NCBI RefSeq assembly: GCF_000803265.1
Contig: NW_014575399.1
Location: 62,001-126,000, forward strand
Direction: 5' to 3'
From: Ordospora colligata OC4
Taxonomy: Eukaryota > Microsporidia > Ordosporidae
Length of the DNA stretch: 64,000 nt
Below, in pieces: positions 53,519 through 63,271 of this stretch. Position numbers and translations under genes: made by a program. Below the pieces are notes generated by a model. That model saw only the letters and a program-made list of their open reading frames with translations, ran no database searches and was not told the DNA's origin. Positions within the stretch are counted from its first letter, which is position 1, and every line of letters starts with the position of its first letter.

Positions 53519-55483
53519 ATGAAACAAGGGCTTGAGCTTTATGAGGAGCAAAGGCAATTTGTGAAGGATGCCAGGAGTGTTATTGATGATGGAGGAGTTG
53601 GAGTGTTTTCGAGCCCTACAGGCACAGGAAAGACAAGGTCGCTGCTTGTAGCGGTGTCTGAGTATGTGGATAATATTGAGAGATATGGAAAGAGCACAGA
53701 AGATGTGTACATGGATGCAAGAAATAGGATGTTGGAAAAGGCATTGTTGCATGAATCATCAGGTGCAAAGGTATTATATTGTACTCGAACGCATAAACAG
53801 CTTATGCAGGCAATCAAAGAAGCCAAGACAATTGGTCTAGAGTGCAATTCAGTTGTTCTTGGGTCAAGAAGAGTTTACTGCGTCAATCCAGATGTTAATG
53901 AACTGAGTTCTATTGAGATGATGAATGAAAAGTGCAAGCAACTGATTAGTACGAATGGATGTGTGTTTTATGATGGATCTGGAAATCTCAATGGATGCGG
54001 AGCAATTGATATTGAAGAGATGATTGTGATGGGAAAGAAACAGAGGTTCTGCCCATACTATGCATCTAAACGATACAGTATGCAATGTGAAATTGTTTTT
54101 CTACCGTATCAGCTGTTATTTACAAGAGAAGGGAGAAGAAGTGTAGACATCAATGTTGCAGACAAGGTTGTGATTGTTGACGAGGCGCATAATATTTGTG
54201 ATGCAGTTGCTGAGATGAACAGTGCATGTGTGTATTTTGATGCTATTTTAGAATGTATTTCTGTGTTTGGAGTTTATAAGCAAAGATGGCCAGGTAAGAG
54301 CCGACATAGTGATGTGGCAAACAAGGTGAATGGTATTCTTGTAAAGATAGCAGGATTCCGATCGAAATATCGAAGATTAGACGCAGATGAAGATGTTGCA
54401 CTGGGAGTGTCTGAGTTTCTGATCATGGCAGGAATTGAAGAAGTCAATATGCTTGAGGTTGAGGAGGATCTTATGGATGCAGGAGTGATAAAGCGAATTG
54501 AGATGATTAAGAAAAAGGCAGGCGTCTATGCAATTGAAATATCTAAACTTCTGAGATTGCTTACGATGAGCGATGTAAATGGAAGGATATTCTACAGCAC
54601 AAGACGAATCAGGTTTGTACCGATTGATCCATCGATATACTTTGAAGGAGTATCTGGATGTAAGGCGCTTCTGCTTGCAGGAGGAACAATGGAACCTATT
54701 GAGCAGCTACAGAGAATATTTGGTGGTGTGAATAATAACAATATACAAAAGCTTGGAAACAATGAATGTGAGCATTATCTGAGCAATAATTATAGTGCAT
54801 TTAATTCAAGCATGAAATACTTCTCTTACAAAAGCATTTGTGAGGACTTTCTACCACTTATAGTGTGCACAGGGCCATCAGGAAAGAATATGATTGTTAA
54901 TTATGAAACAAGAGAAAACCATGAATGTGTGAAGGATGTTGTGCAGTCTATACTGAATCTGTCGAATGCAGTACGAGAAGGCGGGATAGTGTGTTTTGTG
55001 CCATCAAAAGCATATCTTGAGGTCCTAAAACATAAAATTGGTGATAAAATTGGTGCAAAGCGAGTGTTTTATGAATATGACGAGTGTGTATTTGATTTAT
55101 ATACGCATGAAGTAAGAAAGTGTTCGTGCATACTGCTGGCAGTTGTTGGTGGAGGATTGAGTGAAGGTATTAACTTCAATGACGAGCTGTGCAGAATGGT
55201 TGTTGTGATTGGCGTTCCTTATCCTGTCATGAATGCAGAAATGAAGGAACGAGCTTTATTTTATGGAACAAAGCACATATCACATGTTGCAATGAAAGCA
55301 GTGAACCAGGCACTTGGAAGAGCCTTGAGACATAAGAATGATTATGCAGTGCTTGTGTTGCTGGACAAAAGATACATCGAACTGTCTTATATGATAAGTC
55401 CATGGATAAAGCAGAAGATTATTAAGTGTGATTTCAGGCATGCACTTGTGAATGCATATCAGTTTCTTCGCAAACAACGATAA
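53519..55483 (+). CDS. CHL1: Fe-S DNA helicase CHL1 (DDX11)
   Basis: This 654-residue superfamily-2 helicase of the XPD group has SPTGTGKTRSLL, CTRTHKQL, an Fe-S cluster region (SRRVYCVNPDV, NEKCKQL, NGC, QRFCPYY), and VDEAHNICD. The C-terminal motifs EGINFNDELCRMVVVIGVPYP and QALGRALRHKNDYAVLVLLDKRY follow. The VYC-x-NP-V and FCPYY context marks CHL1/DDX11 rather than XPD or FANCJ. It supports sister-chromatid cohesion. The ATG at 53519 has no CCC motif. Confidence 0.85.
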   Translation: MKQGLELYEEQRQFVKDARSVIDDGGVGVFSSPTGTGKTRSLLVAVSEYVDNIERYGKSTEDVYMDARNRMLEKALLHESSGAKVLYCTRTHKQLMQAIKEAKTIGLECNSVVLGSRRVYCVNPDVNELSSIEMMNEKCKQLISTNGCVFYDGSGNLNGCGAIDIEEMIVMGKKQRFCPYYASKRYSMQCEIVFLPYQLLFTREGRRSVDINVADKVVIVDEAHNICDAVAEMNSACVYFDAILECISVFGVYKQRWPGKSRHSDVANKVNGILVKIAGFRSKYRRLDADEDVALGVSEFLIMAGIEEVNMLEVEEDLMDAGVIKRIEMIKKKAGVYAIEISKLLRLLTMSDVNGRIFYSTRRIRFVPIDPSIYFEGVSGCKALLLAGGTMEPIEQLQRIFGGVNNNNIQKLGNNECEHYLSNNYSAFNSSMKYFSYKSICEDFLPLIVCTGPSGKNMIVNYETRENHECVKDVVQSILNLSNAVREGGIVCFVPSKAYLEVLKHKIGDKIGAKRVFYEYDECVFDLYTHEVRKCSCILLAVVGGGLSEGINFNDELCRMVVVIGVPYPVMNAEMKERALFYGTKHISHVAMKAVNQALGRALRHKNDYAVLVLLDKRYIELSYMISPWIKQKIIKCDFRHALVNAYQFLRKQR

Positions 55484-55511
55484 ATGGTACTTTTATTTAT
55501 TAATGCGCTTT

Positions 55512-56045
55512 CTATTTGAAGAAGCCGTTTAGTTTCTTGATGTGCCGTACAGTGATTCTTGGCCCGATCTCTGTGAATCCGACTTTAATGTCATCCTCGT
55601 CCTTTGTAAGTATTGCATAATGTCTGATATGTATGAGGTCGTCATCAAAGTGGAAGTGGATGCTTCTTCTGGAGGTGCTTGGCTGGGACGACAGTGATGA
55701 AAACAGGTTCTTCAATGGACTGTCTCCTGAAAATGTTATAAGAGGATCATCTCTGTAATGTTCATGGCTGACTTTGACATACGTTGGATTGTACTCAATA
55801 ATATTGAATATGTATGTTGGACCGTTTGGTCTAACACCTATTTTGATATCTCTAGCATCCACAAGAATGAAGTGTGATAGCTCGAATGAATCTGCAACTT
55901 CAATGTATGACTTGATAGTGGTGTTCTTGTCCTTAAGCTTTGCGGTGACATTTGGCTCAAGCATCCTGCGCAAGTGTTCACAGATCTGTTTAGTGCGCTT
56001 TGCGGGCTTTTTTACCGTTATTACAAGCTTGTTTGAGAAATTCAT
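55512..56045 (-). CDS. SSF1: Ribosome biogenesis Brix protein SSF1 (Peter Pan)
   Basis: This 177-residue protein is essentially only the Brix domain. It has LRRMLEPNVTAKLKDKNTTIKSYIEVADSFELSHF, GVRPNGPTYIFNIIEY, and at the end IKVGFTEIGPRITVRHIKKLNG. The MLEPNTA.KLK and LGFTEIGPR features point to SSF1/PPAN rather than IMP4 or RPF2. Yeast SSF1 has 453 residues, so the long tail is lost. The ATG at 56045 follows AGCCCTTTGTATAG. Confidence 0.8.
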   Translation of the reverse strand: MNFSNKLVITVKKPAKRTKQICEHLRRMLEPNVTAKLKDKNTTIKSYIEVADSFELSHFILVDARDIKIGVRPNGPTYIFNIIEYNPTYVKVSHEHYRDDPLITFSGDSPLKNLFSSLSSQPSTSRRSIHFHFDDDLIHIRHYAILTKDEDDIKVGFTEIGPRITVRHIKKLNGFFK

Positions 56046-56082
56046 CTATACAAAGGGCTTCGAACATATTTGGGTTAAACTG

Positions 56083-57003
56083 TTAAATGTTTGGAATAAG
56101 TGTTATGTCAACTATGTTAGAGTATTGCTGCACATTGTGTTTTTTTGCATCTTTGACACTCTGAATCGCAAGGTATGCTTGTGTGTTAAGGAATATAAGC
56201 GGTTTGATTGAGAAATGGCAAAGCAGCACAAAAAGCGTAGTTTTTGCGAAACTGATGGAATGTGTTTGTGTTAAGTATCTTGCGAAAAGAGTTTCTATTG
56301 TTTTACAAATCTCCATAACAAGCTTGATGAGCAGATATGCGATTATCCCTCCGATTCTGATTCTGGCCAGTAGTATGAGCTGCTCAACCTCAGGCTCTGA
56401 AAGAAGCTGCCTTTGGAAAAGCACAGTGCAGATCTTTGAGATTTTTTTGAGCAGAGCAAAGTAGAGTATAATTAGCAGAAGCGTTTCTGAGCTGTTTATG
56501 ACATCAACAATGTAGTTGCCAAGGAGAGTCTTCCCAGTAACAACAAAAACAATTGGATAAAGCAGTATGCCGCCGTATGCTCTTGATCCAAGAACAGCCT
56601 CGAAGACATACTCATCAAACCCAAGATCCTTGAACTTCTTTGATGAAATTACTGGCAGGAACAGCATGATTGTATGGAAAAGCAGGCTTTTTTCTATGCC
56701 TTCAATTGTTATCTCAAACAACTTGAGTGTTGCACCTCGAGCGTGGTTGACAAGCTTATTGATTGTTGGATTTATGGCTGATCTAGCTTCGTATATGTGT
56801 ATCAGGTAGTATATAGCCATCAATATGAGTAAGGTAAGCATGAAGAAAAATTCCTTGCGCCTGATAGCTAGAAACTCCCTGCAGTAATTGCTCTCCTCGT
56901 GTTGCTTTCTACTTTGGATCCCTTCGATGCTCAATGAGAAAATCTCGCACACAATCGCAACCAGGAGAACGGCAGACATCAGTGCCTGAATGTTTTGATT
57001 CAT
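56083..57003 (-). CDS. Polytopic membrane protein, unknown
   Basis: This 306-residue protein (MNQNIQALMSAVLL...) has about seven hydrophobic segments and conserved-looking loops such as YEARSAINPTINKL and GSRAYGGILLYPIVFVVTGKTLLGNY. I do not recognise a family. A longer frame starts at 57060 (MLYSIVLCYLQ). Neither start has a CCC motif, so the N-terminus is uncertain. It is divergent from the reductase gene at 57134. Confidence 0.65.
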   Translation of the reverse strand: MNQNIQALMSAVLLVAIVCEIFSLSIEGIQSRKQHEESNYCREFLAIRRKEFFFMLTLLILMAIYYLIHIYEARSAINPTINKLVNHARGATLKLFEITIEGIEKSLLFHTIMLFLPVISSKKFKDLGFDEYVFEAVLGSRAYGGILLYPIVFVVTGKTLLGNYIVDVINSSETLLLIILYFALLKKISKICTVLFQRQLLSEPEVEQLILLARIRIGGIIAYLLIKLVMEICKTIETLFARYLTQTHSISFAKTTLFVLLCHFSIKPLIFLNTQAYLAIQSVKDAKKHNVQQYSNIVDITLIPNI

Positions 57004-57133
57004 TGTTGTTTGTTTGATAACCACAGACTGTAAATAACACAAAACAATAGAATACAGCATTGGATAGAATTTAGGATACTAGACATGCATCAGGCATAAT
57101 ACTTCAAATTAATGATTTGTGCGCCTCCCTCAA

Positions 57134-58021
57134 ATGATTGTTCAAGCGTTGTACATATATATTGCATATGTGTTATCGAAAGTTATACCGGCTGTTTATC
57201 AATACATTTATTCAAGATGCAGAAATCATCAGGTGTGGGATGACATCAAAGGAAGATATGTCCTGATAAACGATGCAACTGGAAGCATCGGAGCAGCACT
57301 GGCATTAGAATTTGCAAAAAGAGGCATGAAAATAGTGCTTGTTGGAAAGAATGAATTGAAACTGGTAAAGCTTCATTTGAATATAAGCCAGATTACTGAA
57401 TGCCACATGCATATCGTTGACTACAACAAGAAGAGTAATTTTGAATTTATAGATCAATATGACATCCGGGTTCTAGTCAATTGTGTTGGTACAGCAAATA
57501 ACAGCCCTGGATACTTTGTGGAGCATCCTTTTGAAGAGATCATGAGAGCCAATTTGCAAGGGCCTGTGCTGTTGATGAAGCAAATTATTGCCAACATGAT
57601 GGAGAATGGACGTGGGTATGTCCTAAGCGTAGGATCATTGATGGAAAATGTACCTAGTCCGTTGTATTCATCGTATGGATGTTCAAAGGCAGGCTTGATA
57701 TCGCTTTCTAATTCGCTTTATTATGAGTTGGAAGAATGTGGGATTAATGTAGAATATGCATACTTTGGTTACATGTGCCAGGGTGTAAGTGGGCAGGATA
57801 ACTCCTCTGTACTTAGACCATCGCCAATTGTGCTTGCATGCTCGATCCTTGATATGTTTGGATCTGGAAAGTCATGTATTCCTTACTTACCGCACTTTCT
57901 TGTGTATCTTATGATCATTTGTATTCCTTCTCCGCTCCTTAATAGACTCATATTCTTCAGCAACAGGCAGAGGATGATTGACGAGAGGAAGCGAATGGCA
58001 AATTATTATAAAAATCACTAG
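57134..58021 (+). CDS. IFA38: Very-long-chain 3-ketoacyl-CoA reductase-like SDR
   Basis: This 295-residue short-chain dehydrogenase has an N-terminal membrane helix (ALYIYIAYVLSKVIPAVY) and a nucleotide-binding glycine motif (INDATGSIGAALALEFAKRG). NCVG stands in for NNAG, and VGSLMENVPSPLYSSYGCSKAG carries the Ser/Tyr/Lys triad (YxxxK). A C-terminal hydrophobic part follows. The membrane anchor and overall order fit the IFA38/HSD17B12 group of ER fatty-acid elongation. Substrate is inferred. The ATG at 57134 follows GCCTCCCTCAA. Confidence 0.75.
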   Translation: MIVQALYIYIAYVLSKVIPAVYQYIYSRCRNHQVWDDIKGRYVLINDATGSIGAALALEFAKRGMKIVLVGKNELKLVKLHLNISQITECHMHIVDYNKKSNFEFIDQYDIRVLVNCVGTANNSPGYFVEHPFEEIMRANLQGPVLLMKQIIANMMENGRGYVLSVGSLMENVPSPLYSSYGCSKAGLISLSNSLYYELEECGINVEYAYFGYMCQGVSGQDNSSVLRPSPIVLACSILDMFGSGKSCIPYLPHFLVYLMIICIPSPLLNRLIFFSNRQRMIDERKRMANYYKNH

Positions 58022-58071
58022 AAAGTAAAATAACCAGAACACAGTAAAAATATCACAGCAATGCTTTATTA

Positions 58072-58512
58072 TTAGTTAATCGACGATGCCTGAGACGAAA
58101 TCTTTGGCCACATATCAGCAACTTCTCTTGGAACAGGCCCTGCTATCTGTGCACCCTTAAGTTCACCCTTGTTATTGATCAGAACTGCTGCGTTGTCCTC
58201 AAATCCGATGTGAGATCCGTCTGGGCGTCTCCATGTCTTCTTCTGCCTGATCAGGATTGCATAGTGCACTTTCTTTCGTAGCTCCGGCTTTCCCTTCTTG
58301 ACCGACACTACGCATATATCTCCAGGCGCTGCAGAAGGAAGTCTGTTGAGCCTTCCCTTGTATCCACGGACACCTATGCATCTGAGCTTCTTTGCACCGC
58401 TATTGTCTGCACAATTCATCACAGTCTCGACTTGAATGCCCTTGGTCATTTTATACCTTGGCTTGAGTGCTACTTTCTTCTCTGCAACCTCTACTTTCTT
58501 CTCTGCAGCCAT
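58072..58512 (-). CDS. RPL23: 60S ribosomal protein L23 (uL14)
   Basis: This 146-residue protein has the uL14 core: [95 protein letters not shown] and the end [16 protein letters not shown] Lys/Ala/Val-rich N-terminal repeat ([15 protein letters not shown]) replaces the usual short tail. The ATG at 58512 follows GACCCTTGAAG. Confidence 0.97.
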   Translation of the reverse strand: MAAEKKVEVAEKKVALKPRYKMTKGIQVETVMNCADNSGAKKLRCIGVRGYKGRLNRLPSAAPGDICVVSVKKGKPELRKKVHYAILIRQKKTWRRPDGSHIGFEDNAAVLINNKGELKGAQIAGPVPREVADMWPKISSQASSIN

Positions 58513-58616
58513 CTTCAAGGGTCATCCTGATAATTTTTTCTAAATTCTGTTAGCTGACGGTGTGTTATGGAATTTCGATGTATTATAACATATGGAATTA
58601 TATGATTATACTTGGG

Positions 58617-58693
58617 TGATTATACTTGAATGAAGTACTTTGTATGGTTATGGATGAATGATTATACTTGAATGAAGTACTTTGTATGGTTAT
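58617..58693. repeat. 35-bp direct repeat, period 42
   Basis: Two copies of a 35-base unit beginning TGATTATACTTGAATGAAG lie at 58617-58651 and 58659-58693. They appear identical, and a partial copy (GATTATACTTGGG) precedes at about 58604. They lie between RPL23 and the small gene at 58752, in a spacer with no other content. Confidence 0.85.
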
Positions 58694-58751
58694 ATTTTAA
58701 TCAAAATCCAGGTTGTCAAGCGATTATCGTATTCACATAATTACATTGTAT

Positions 58752-58949
58752 TTACATAATGTGTTTAGTGGATGCTCTTGGCTTTATAATTCTTGAACTA
58801 TTTGCATTCTGTGTATTGATTGAGATCCGTACACTCTGTCTTATTCTATGTATCTTTTCTAGTCCTGCATATTCAACCAGGGCATTGTCGATCTCAAGCA
58901 GCCTCAGCCTAATTCTTGCTTTCAGCTCAAGTCTGTCTGCAGTGCTCAT
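58752..58949 (-). CDS. Possible small protein, 65 residues
   Basis: This short frame (MSTADRLELKARIRLRLLEIDNALVEYAG...) codes for an N-terminal amphipathic helix rich in Leu/Arg and a basic polar tail. The start at 58949 is preceded by GCCTTCGA, a weak form of the start signal. A plus-strand frame overlaps it but is hydrophobic in a way typical of a shadow. The family is not recognised and expression is unproven. Confidence 0.4.
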   Translation of the reverse strand: MSTADRLELKARIRLRLLEIDNALVEYAGLEKIHRIRQSVRISINTQNANSSRIIKPRASTKHIM

Positions 58950-59058
58950 TCGAAGGCATACGTATCCATAAGATTAAATCGGTTTAATATTCAACTAATA
59001 CAGCGATCAGCAAATGACTTTCTGTTGCATTTGTAGAGTGGAAGCAGCCCTACTTGTT

Positions 59059-59436
59059 ATGAAGCCTTTCATGCTGGGAATATTGAAGTGCAAAAGATGT
59101 ACGTTCATGCAGAGACTGGAATTGATCTGTAACGAAGCGATATGTGTTGATATCAGTGCAAGCGAGCCACAGATATTCAACAAGCACATGTATCTGGAAG
59201 ACTCGGAAGAAAGATTGAAAATTCTTGCGCACAGCCTGAACATGCACCACTCCGTAACGCTTACTGAGCAAGACATTGAGTCATTTGTAGAAGATCCGTC
59301 GGATGATGCAAAAGTAAAGGCGTTTCTATTTGGAATAGACATAATCAGTGGAGCACTGAAATGCAGATCGTGTGGGTTACAATACCCAATCAAGAACTCG
59401 ATTGTGGATACGGTGGATGCGATTCAGTTCAATTAA
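59059..59436 (+). CDS. TRM112: TRM112 methyltransferase activator
   Basis: This 125-residue zinc-knuckle protein is the common partner of Mtq2 (eRF1 methylation) and of tRNA/rRNA methyltransferases. The N-terminus MKPFMLGILKCKRC matches MK.L..N.L.C..., and the C-terminus has SGALKCRSCGLQYPIKNSI, matching EG.L.C..CG..YPI..GIPN. The ATG at 59059 follows AGCCCTACTTGTT. The longer frame from 59014 is not needed. Confidence 0.87.
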   Translation: MKPFMLGILKCKRCTFMQRLELICNEAICVDISASEPQIFNKHMYLEDSEERLKILAHSLNMHHSVTLTEQDIESFVEDPSDDAKVKAFLFGIDIISGALKCRSCGLQYPIKNSIVDTVDAIQFN

Positions 59437-59607
59437 ATTATGAATGTTTATGATGCATATATTTATGATTTTTAACTGATCTGCTTGCTGACGTGTGCGG
59501 CGTTCTTTAGAGTGTGTATTTGTATTGAGGTTATAAAGATGAATTGTATCTTTTGATGCAACGAAGTCACGTGTTGGTTATATCATCTGTTATCTATATG
59601 CCCTGGG

Positions 59608-62409
59608 ATGCCGAGCACAAACATATTTACAGCGCTTTGCAGATATGCAGGGTTTGGTGGAGAAGAGCGTTCAGATGTGAGGACAGAAGAGATTGAAATG
59701 GCGGTTTCTGAAATACTAAAGAGAGCAAGAATCACGGATCTTGAGGAGTATATTAGGAGCTACAAATACATGAGAAGTGGCATGAATGCATGGCAAGAGA
59801 AGCTTATATTCAGGAGCAGAAGATGCTTGTTATCTGAGAGTGTGTTCAGATGCAATGTGAGACTACTCGGTCATTTTGGCCAAGTTGAAAGAGTCTGCTT
59901 TGACCAAGGAAATAGGTTTTTTATGTCTGGAGGGGCTGATGGCATGGTGAAGCTGTGGGATGCATTTACTGGGTTTCTTGTGCACAGCTTCATAGGACAT
60001 CAAAGTCTTGTGAATGATATTTGTGTTAGCATGGATGGTCGATTGCTAGTTTCATGCGATTCGCTTGGCTTGCTCAATGTGTGGAGCCTTGATGGATTTA
60101 AATTGCTTTTTGAGCTGCGCCATGAATGCGAGATTATATTTGCGGAGTTTTTTGATTTAGGATCAACAAGAATGTGCATAAACGGGAATGAAGAGTGCAA
60201 GAGATCTGTGTATGGGCTGGTTGTTGTTCTTGCAAAAGGGAGTGTTAAGATATACAAGATTGACGAGACGGGAGTAGTGGATGAGCATGAGAATATGTGC
60301 TTGGTTGGCGAGATAATAAAGGGAATCTGCTTTACGGAGGGAGGGCGATTTCTTCTGTGCAGTGGCTGGTGGCCATTTCTTGTTGTGTTTGACATGCAGT
60401 TTCCTGAGGGATGTGTGATTCTCGAGACGAATGGAATGCCTGTGAATACAATATGTGGGGCAAAGAATGGATTGAAAATTGCAGCAGCATGCGAGAGCCA
60501 GGTGTTCCAGTGGACGTTCTTTTCTGAAGGGATGCCTGGAATGGGCAACTTCAAGCGACGGGCGAAGGATCTGTCGTTGGCAGGGCATTGGAAGAAGTGT
60601 GCAGTGAGAGTGGAGATGAATGAAGGGGAGTCTATTGAAAGGATGTGCTACTTGAAGGACAATTTTTTGGTTTGTGTGTGCACGGACATGAAGATCCGGA
60701 TTTTTGCAGGTACAGAGCTGAGATGTGTGATTGAGGCACGCGAGATGGGAGTGCCTTATCCACATCCTTTGGAAAACACGTTTGTGATTAGTGGAGCACA
60801 TTTGAGAATGTATGACATGGACAAGGTGGTGTATGAGGAGCCATTGAACTTTATGGTAAATGACGCGCAATTTTCAAGCGATGGTGAATGTTTTGTGATG
60901 AGTGATGAAAGAGGGATAGTGAGAGTGCTTACTGCGAGACATGTTGAAGAGCCACCTCAGATGCAGTTTTTCCGCAGTGACCTTGATCACATTAATTCTA
61001 CAGGCTGGAGTGGGCATATTGAGTGCAATAATGAAGCAACATATGGATTAAATGGAGAAGTAAATGCACGATGGACAAAGATTGAATATAGCATAAGCAT
61101 GCGAACGAATTGTTGTGTTGCGATTGAGGATCTGGGAGCAAAGCATTTCTTGAAAGATCGTGTGGAGTTGGAAGCGTTCCGCAGGAAGTATATGAATGTG
61201 CCTATGCCTGGAGACATACAGATGGTGAGTTCGCAAGTACTAAGTTCAGCAGAAAGTAGTGAGGATGAAAGCGAATATATTGAGGATACATCAAGCACTG
61301 ACTCAGAAGATGAGATACTGCAATCCAGTGACGAGGTGGTTAACGCAGTGACTGAGAATAGAATTCCTCTGCGACGGTTTATGATTGAAAGCGAGTCGTC
61401 ATCTGACGAAGGGGCTATGCTGGTGAGAAGGGCTGGTATGCCAGAGCAAGTAGTCGGGCTTCAAGGAAGATTGCGAAGGTTTAACAGGCCAGTGATGTAT
61501 AGCACACATATACAGGCAGAAGATCAAGGGATAAGGATACTGAGAAGAAATCAAAGGAATGAAGCAGTTTCCAGACGTAGGTCAAGTAGAGTGAATGATA
61601 GGAATAGAACAGATACAGGTAACAGAGAAATGGAGAATACAAGATTGATGAGTGTACAGGGAGTATCTGGATTGACACAATATGTACAATCATGGTTTTC
61701 GTCTCTAAGCTTGATTCCACAGTCTGGAGACATTGTTTATGTTGATTGTGATGGATTACGGCGATTTGAAGAATTTGAGTCGAGAAAGATATTTAGGCAT
61801 TCAGGTGTACAAACGGGATACTATACAGTTAGAGAAGTAAATATTGTTAGGAATGAACCGCCATTTGTCAAGGTAGAGCTTGAAAAAGAGGGGCGTGTAT
61901 GTGTGATAAAGTACTATAGATATCCAGGATGGCAACCTATTATGTTATTAAGAGAGCAGGTTGAGATAAAAGAGATGGATGAGTTGAGATATATTCAAGA
62001 TGGAATGGTGTGTAATGGACGAGTTGTTGGATTTCGAGATGGAATGGTGATATTGGATTGTGGGGGAGGAAGTGTGATGGTTGATAGATCTGATGTGCTT
62101 GTATATAAGGAGGTGATTAGTGGAGAGAAGCAGAAAGAGATATTGGAGATACTTAAACAGCGAAGAATGTATAGGAATTTGTATGTGACGTTGAGAAGGG
62201 AATCGAATACGATATATTATGAGAATGTTGGATCCACAGTGAATCTTGGGAGTGTTGAAGAAAGGATTCGAAATGGGGTTTATCGAACGCTTGCAGGGCT
62301 TAAGTTTGATCTAGATCTTGTAATTGGGAATTCTGTGTATCTAGGAGAGGCAGTGCACGGATACTGTAAGATTGTTGTAGATGAGATTATGCATGTGATG
62401 CATGGATAA
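59608..62409 (+). CDS. BRWD/PHIP-like protein: WD40 repeats, Tudor-like part, C-terminal bromodomain-like
   Basis: This 933-residue protein has an N-terminal helical start, then WD40 blades from about residue 80 (LLGHFGQVERVCFDQGNRFFMSGGADGMVKLWD, FIGHQSLVNDICVSMDGRLLVSCDS). An acidic Ser-rich linker follows (about 545-600), then a strand-rich part beginning WFSSLSLIPQSGDIVYVDCDG (about 695, like the PHIP crypto-Tudor). It ends in a bromodomain-like segment with VNLGSVEERIRNGVYRTLAGLKFDLDLVIGN (from about 878). The acetyl-lysine Asn position appears to be Gly. The start follows GCCCTGGG. Confidence 0.7.
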   Translation: MPSTNIFTALCRYAGFGGEERSDVRTEEIEMAVSEILKRARITDLEEYIRSYKYMRSGMNAWQEKLIFRSRRCLLSESVFRCNVRLLGHFGQVERVCFDQGNRFFMSGGADGMVKLWDAFTGFLVHSFIGHQSLVNDICVSMDGRLLVSCDSLGLLNVWSLDGFKLLFELRHECEIIFAEFFDLGSTRMCINGNEECKRSVYGLVVVLAKGSVKIYKIDETGVVDEHENMCLVGEIIKGICFTEGGRFLLCSGWWPFLVVFDMQFPEGCVILETNGMPVNTICGAKNGLKIAAACESQVFQWTFFSEGMPGMGNFKRRAKDLSLAGHWKKCAVRVEMNEGESIERMCYLKDNFLVCVCTDMKIRIFAGTELRCVIEAREMGVPYPHPLENTFVISGAHLRMYDMDKVVYEEPLNFMVNDAQFSSDGECFVMSDERGIVRVLTARHVEEPPQMQFFRSDLDHINSTGWSGHIECNNEATYGLNGEVNARWTKIEYSISMRTNCCVAIEDLGAKHFLKDRVELEAFRRKYMNVPMPGDIQMVSSQVLSSAESSEDESEYIEDTSSTDSEDEILQSSDEVVNAVTENRIPLRRFMIESESSSDEGAMLVRRAGMPEQVVGLQGRLRRFNRPVMYSTHIQAEDQGIRILRRNQRNEAVSRRRSSRVNDRNRTDTGNREMENTRLMSVQGVSGLTQYVQSWFSSLSLIPQSGDIVYVDCDGLRRFEEFESRKIFRHSGVQTGYYTVREVNIVRNEPPFVKVELEKEGRVCVIKYYRYPGWQPIMLLREQVEIKEMDELRYIQDGMVCNGRVVGFRDGMVILDCGGGSVMVDRSDVLVYKEVISGEKQKEILEILKQRRMYRNLYVTLRRESNTIYYENVGSTVNLGSVEERIRNGVYRTLAGLKFDLDLVIGNSVYLGEAVHGYCKIVVDEIMHVMHG

Positions 62410-62486
62410 TGCTGAGCTATTGAATAGACAAGGTTAAGAGTTGAATGAGTGATTAAGAATGAGTAGATGTGATAGATGGAGCCCAT

Positions 62487-63233
62487 ATGTATTATGATGT
62501 GAATGTGAGTGAAGATTATTGTACAGATGAAGTGAAAGGGCTTGAGGAAAGCGAATATCAGGGATTTTGTGTTTGTAAGAAAGTGAAGGCAGGTGAGTTT
62601 AATCGACTGTTATGGAAACCGAAGGATCTTGGAGTTAAGAATGGATGGTATAGTAGGATTGAGTTGGAGTTTGCTGAAGGAGAGGCAATCAACTATGATC
62701 AGAAGAAGGCGATGAAGAGTGATGTGTTTGTAGTAAGGATTGGAGGAGCTGAAGGGCTTGACAAGCTGATAAAGCTGCAGCCTGACATGATTAGTTTTGA
62801 TTATTCAAGCCCGGTGCTTCGACTGAAGTCTGGATTGGTAAAAACAGCAATGAAGGAGAATATTTTTTTTGAGATTCCAATAAGGGAGGGACTTTATGGA
62901 GTTGAGCAGAAGGTGATGTGGATGAGGAATGTGCGTAAACTGCTTTTTGTTACGAAGGGAAAGAATGTGGTTGTGAGTAGTGGAGCAAAGAGGCTGAGTG
63001 AGTTGAAAAGAGTTAAGGATGTGATTTTGATGTTACAAACGTTTGGATTGAAGAGAAAGCGTGCTGAACAAGTGTTATGCAATTCTAAAAGGCTACTTGA
63101 GCATTGTGCAATGAGAAGGCATTGCCACAAAGGGATGGTTGTGACTAGTGTTGATGATGGAGCATTAAAAAGAGATTTTTTGATGAAGAAGTATGGATGG
63201 TTGATGGATAAAGGAAGAATAAAGGAAGTGTAG
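62487..63233 (+). CDS. RPP1: RNase P/MRP subunit RPP1 (p30), copy A
   Basis: This 248-residue protein has the p30 TIM-barrel pattern: start MYYDVNV, PDMISFDYSSPVLRLKSGLVKTAMKENIFFEIPIREGL, then WMRNVRKLLFVTKGKNVVVSSGAKRLSELKRVKDVILM and a C-terminal helix with CNSKRLLEH. A C-terminal extension of about 35 residues is basic. The ATG at 62487 follows GAGCCCAT; the frame can be read from a GTG at 62469. The next gene, 38 bp downstream, is its diverged paralogue. Confidence 0.88.
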   Translation: MYYDVNVSEDYCTDEVKGLEESEYQGFCVCKKVKAGEFNRLLWKPKDLGVKNGWYSRIELEFAEGEAINYDQKKAMKSDVFVVRIGGAEGLDKLIKLQPDMISFDYSSPVLRLKSGLVKTAMKENIFFEIPIREGLYGVEQKVMWMRNVRKLLFVTKGKNVVVSSGAKRLSELKRVKDVILMLQTFGLKRKRAEQVLCNSKRLLEHCAMRRHCHKGMVVTSVDDGALKRDFLMKKYGWLMDKGRIKEV

Positions 63234-63271
63234 AATGAATATTTTAAAGCTGATGTTTGTTCCCTGTTCTG

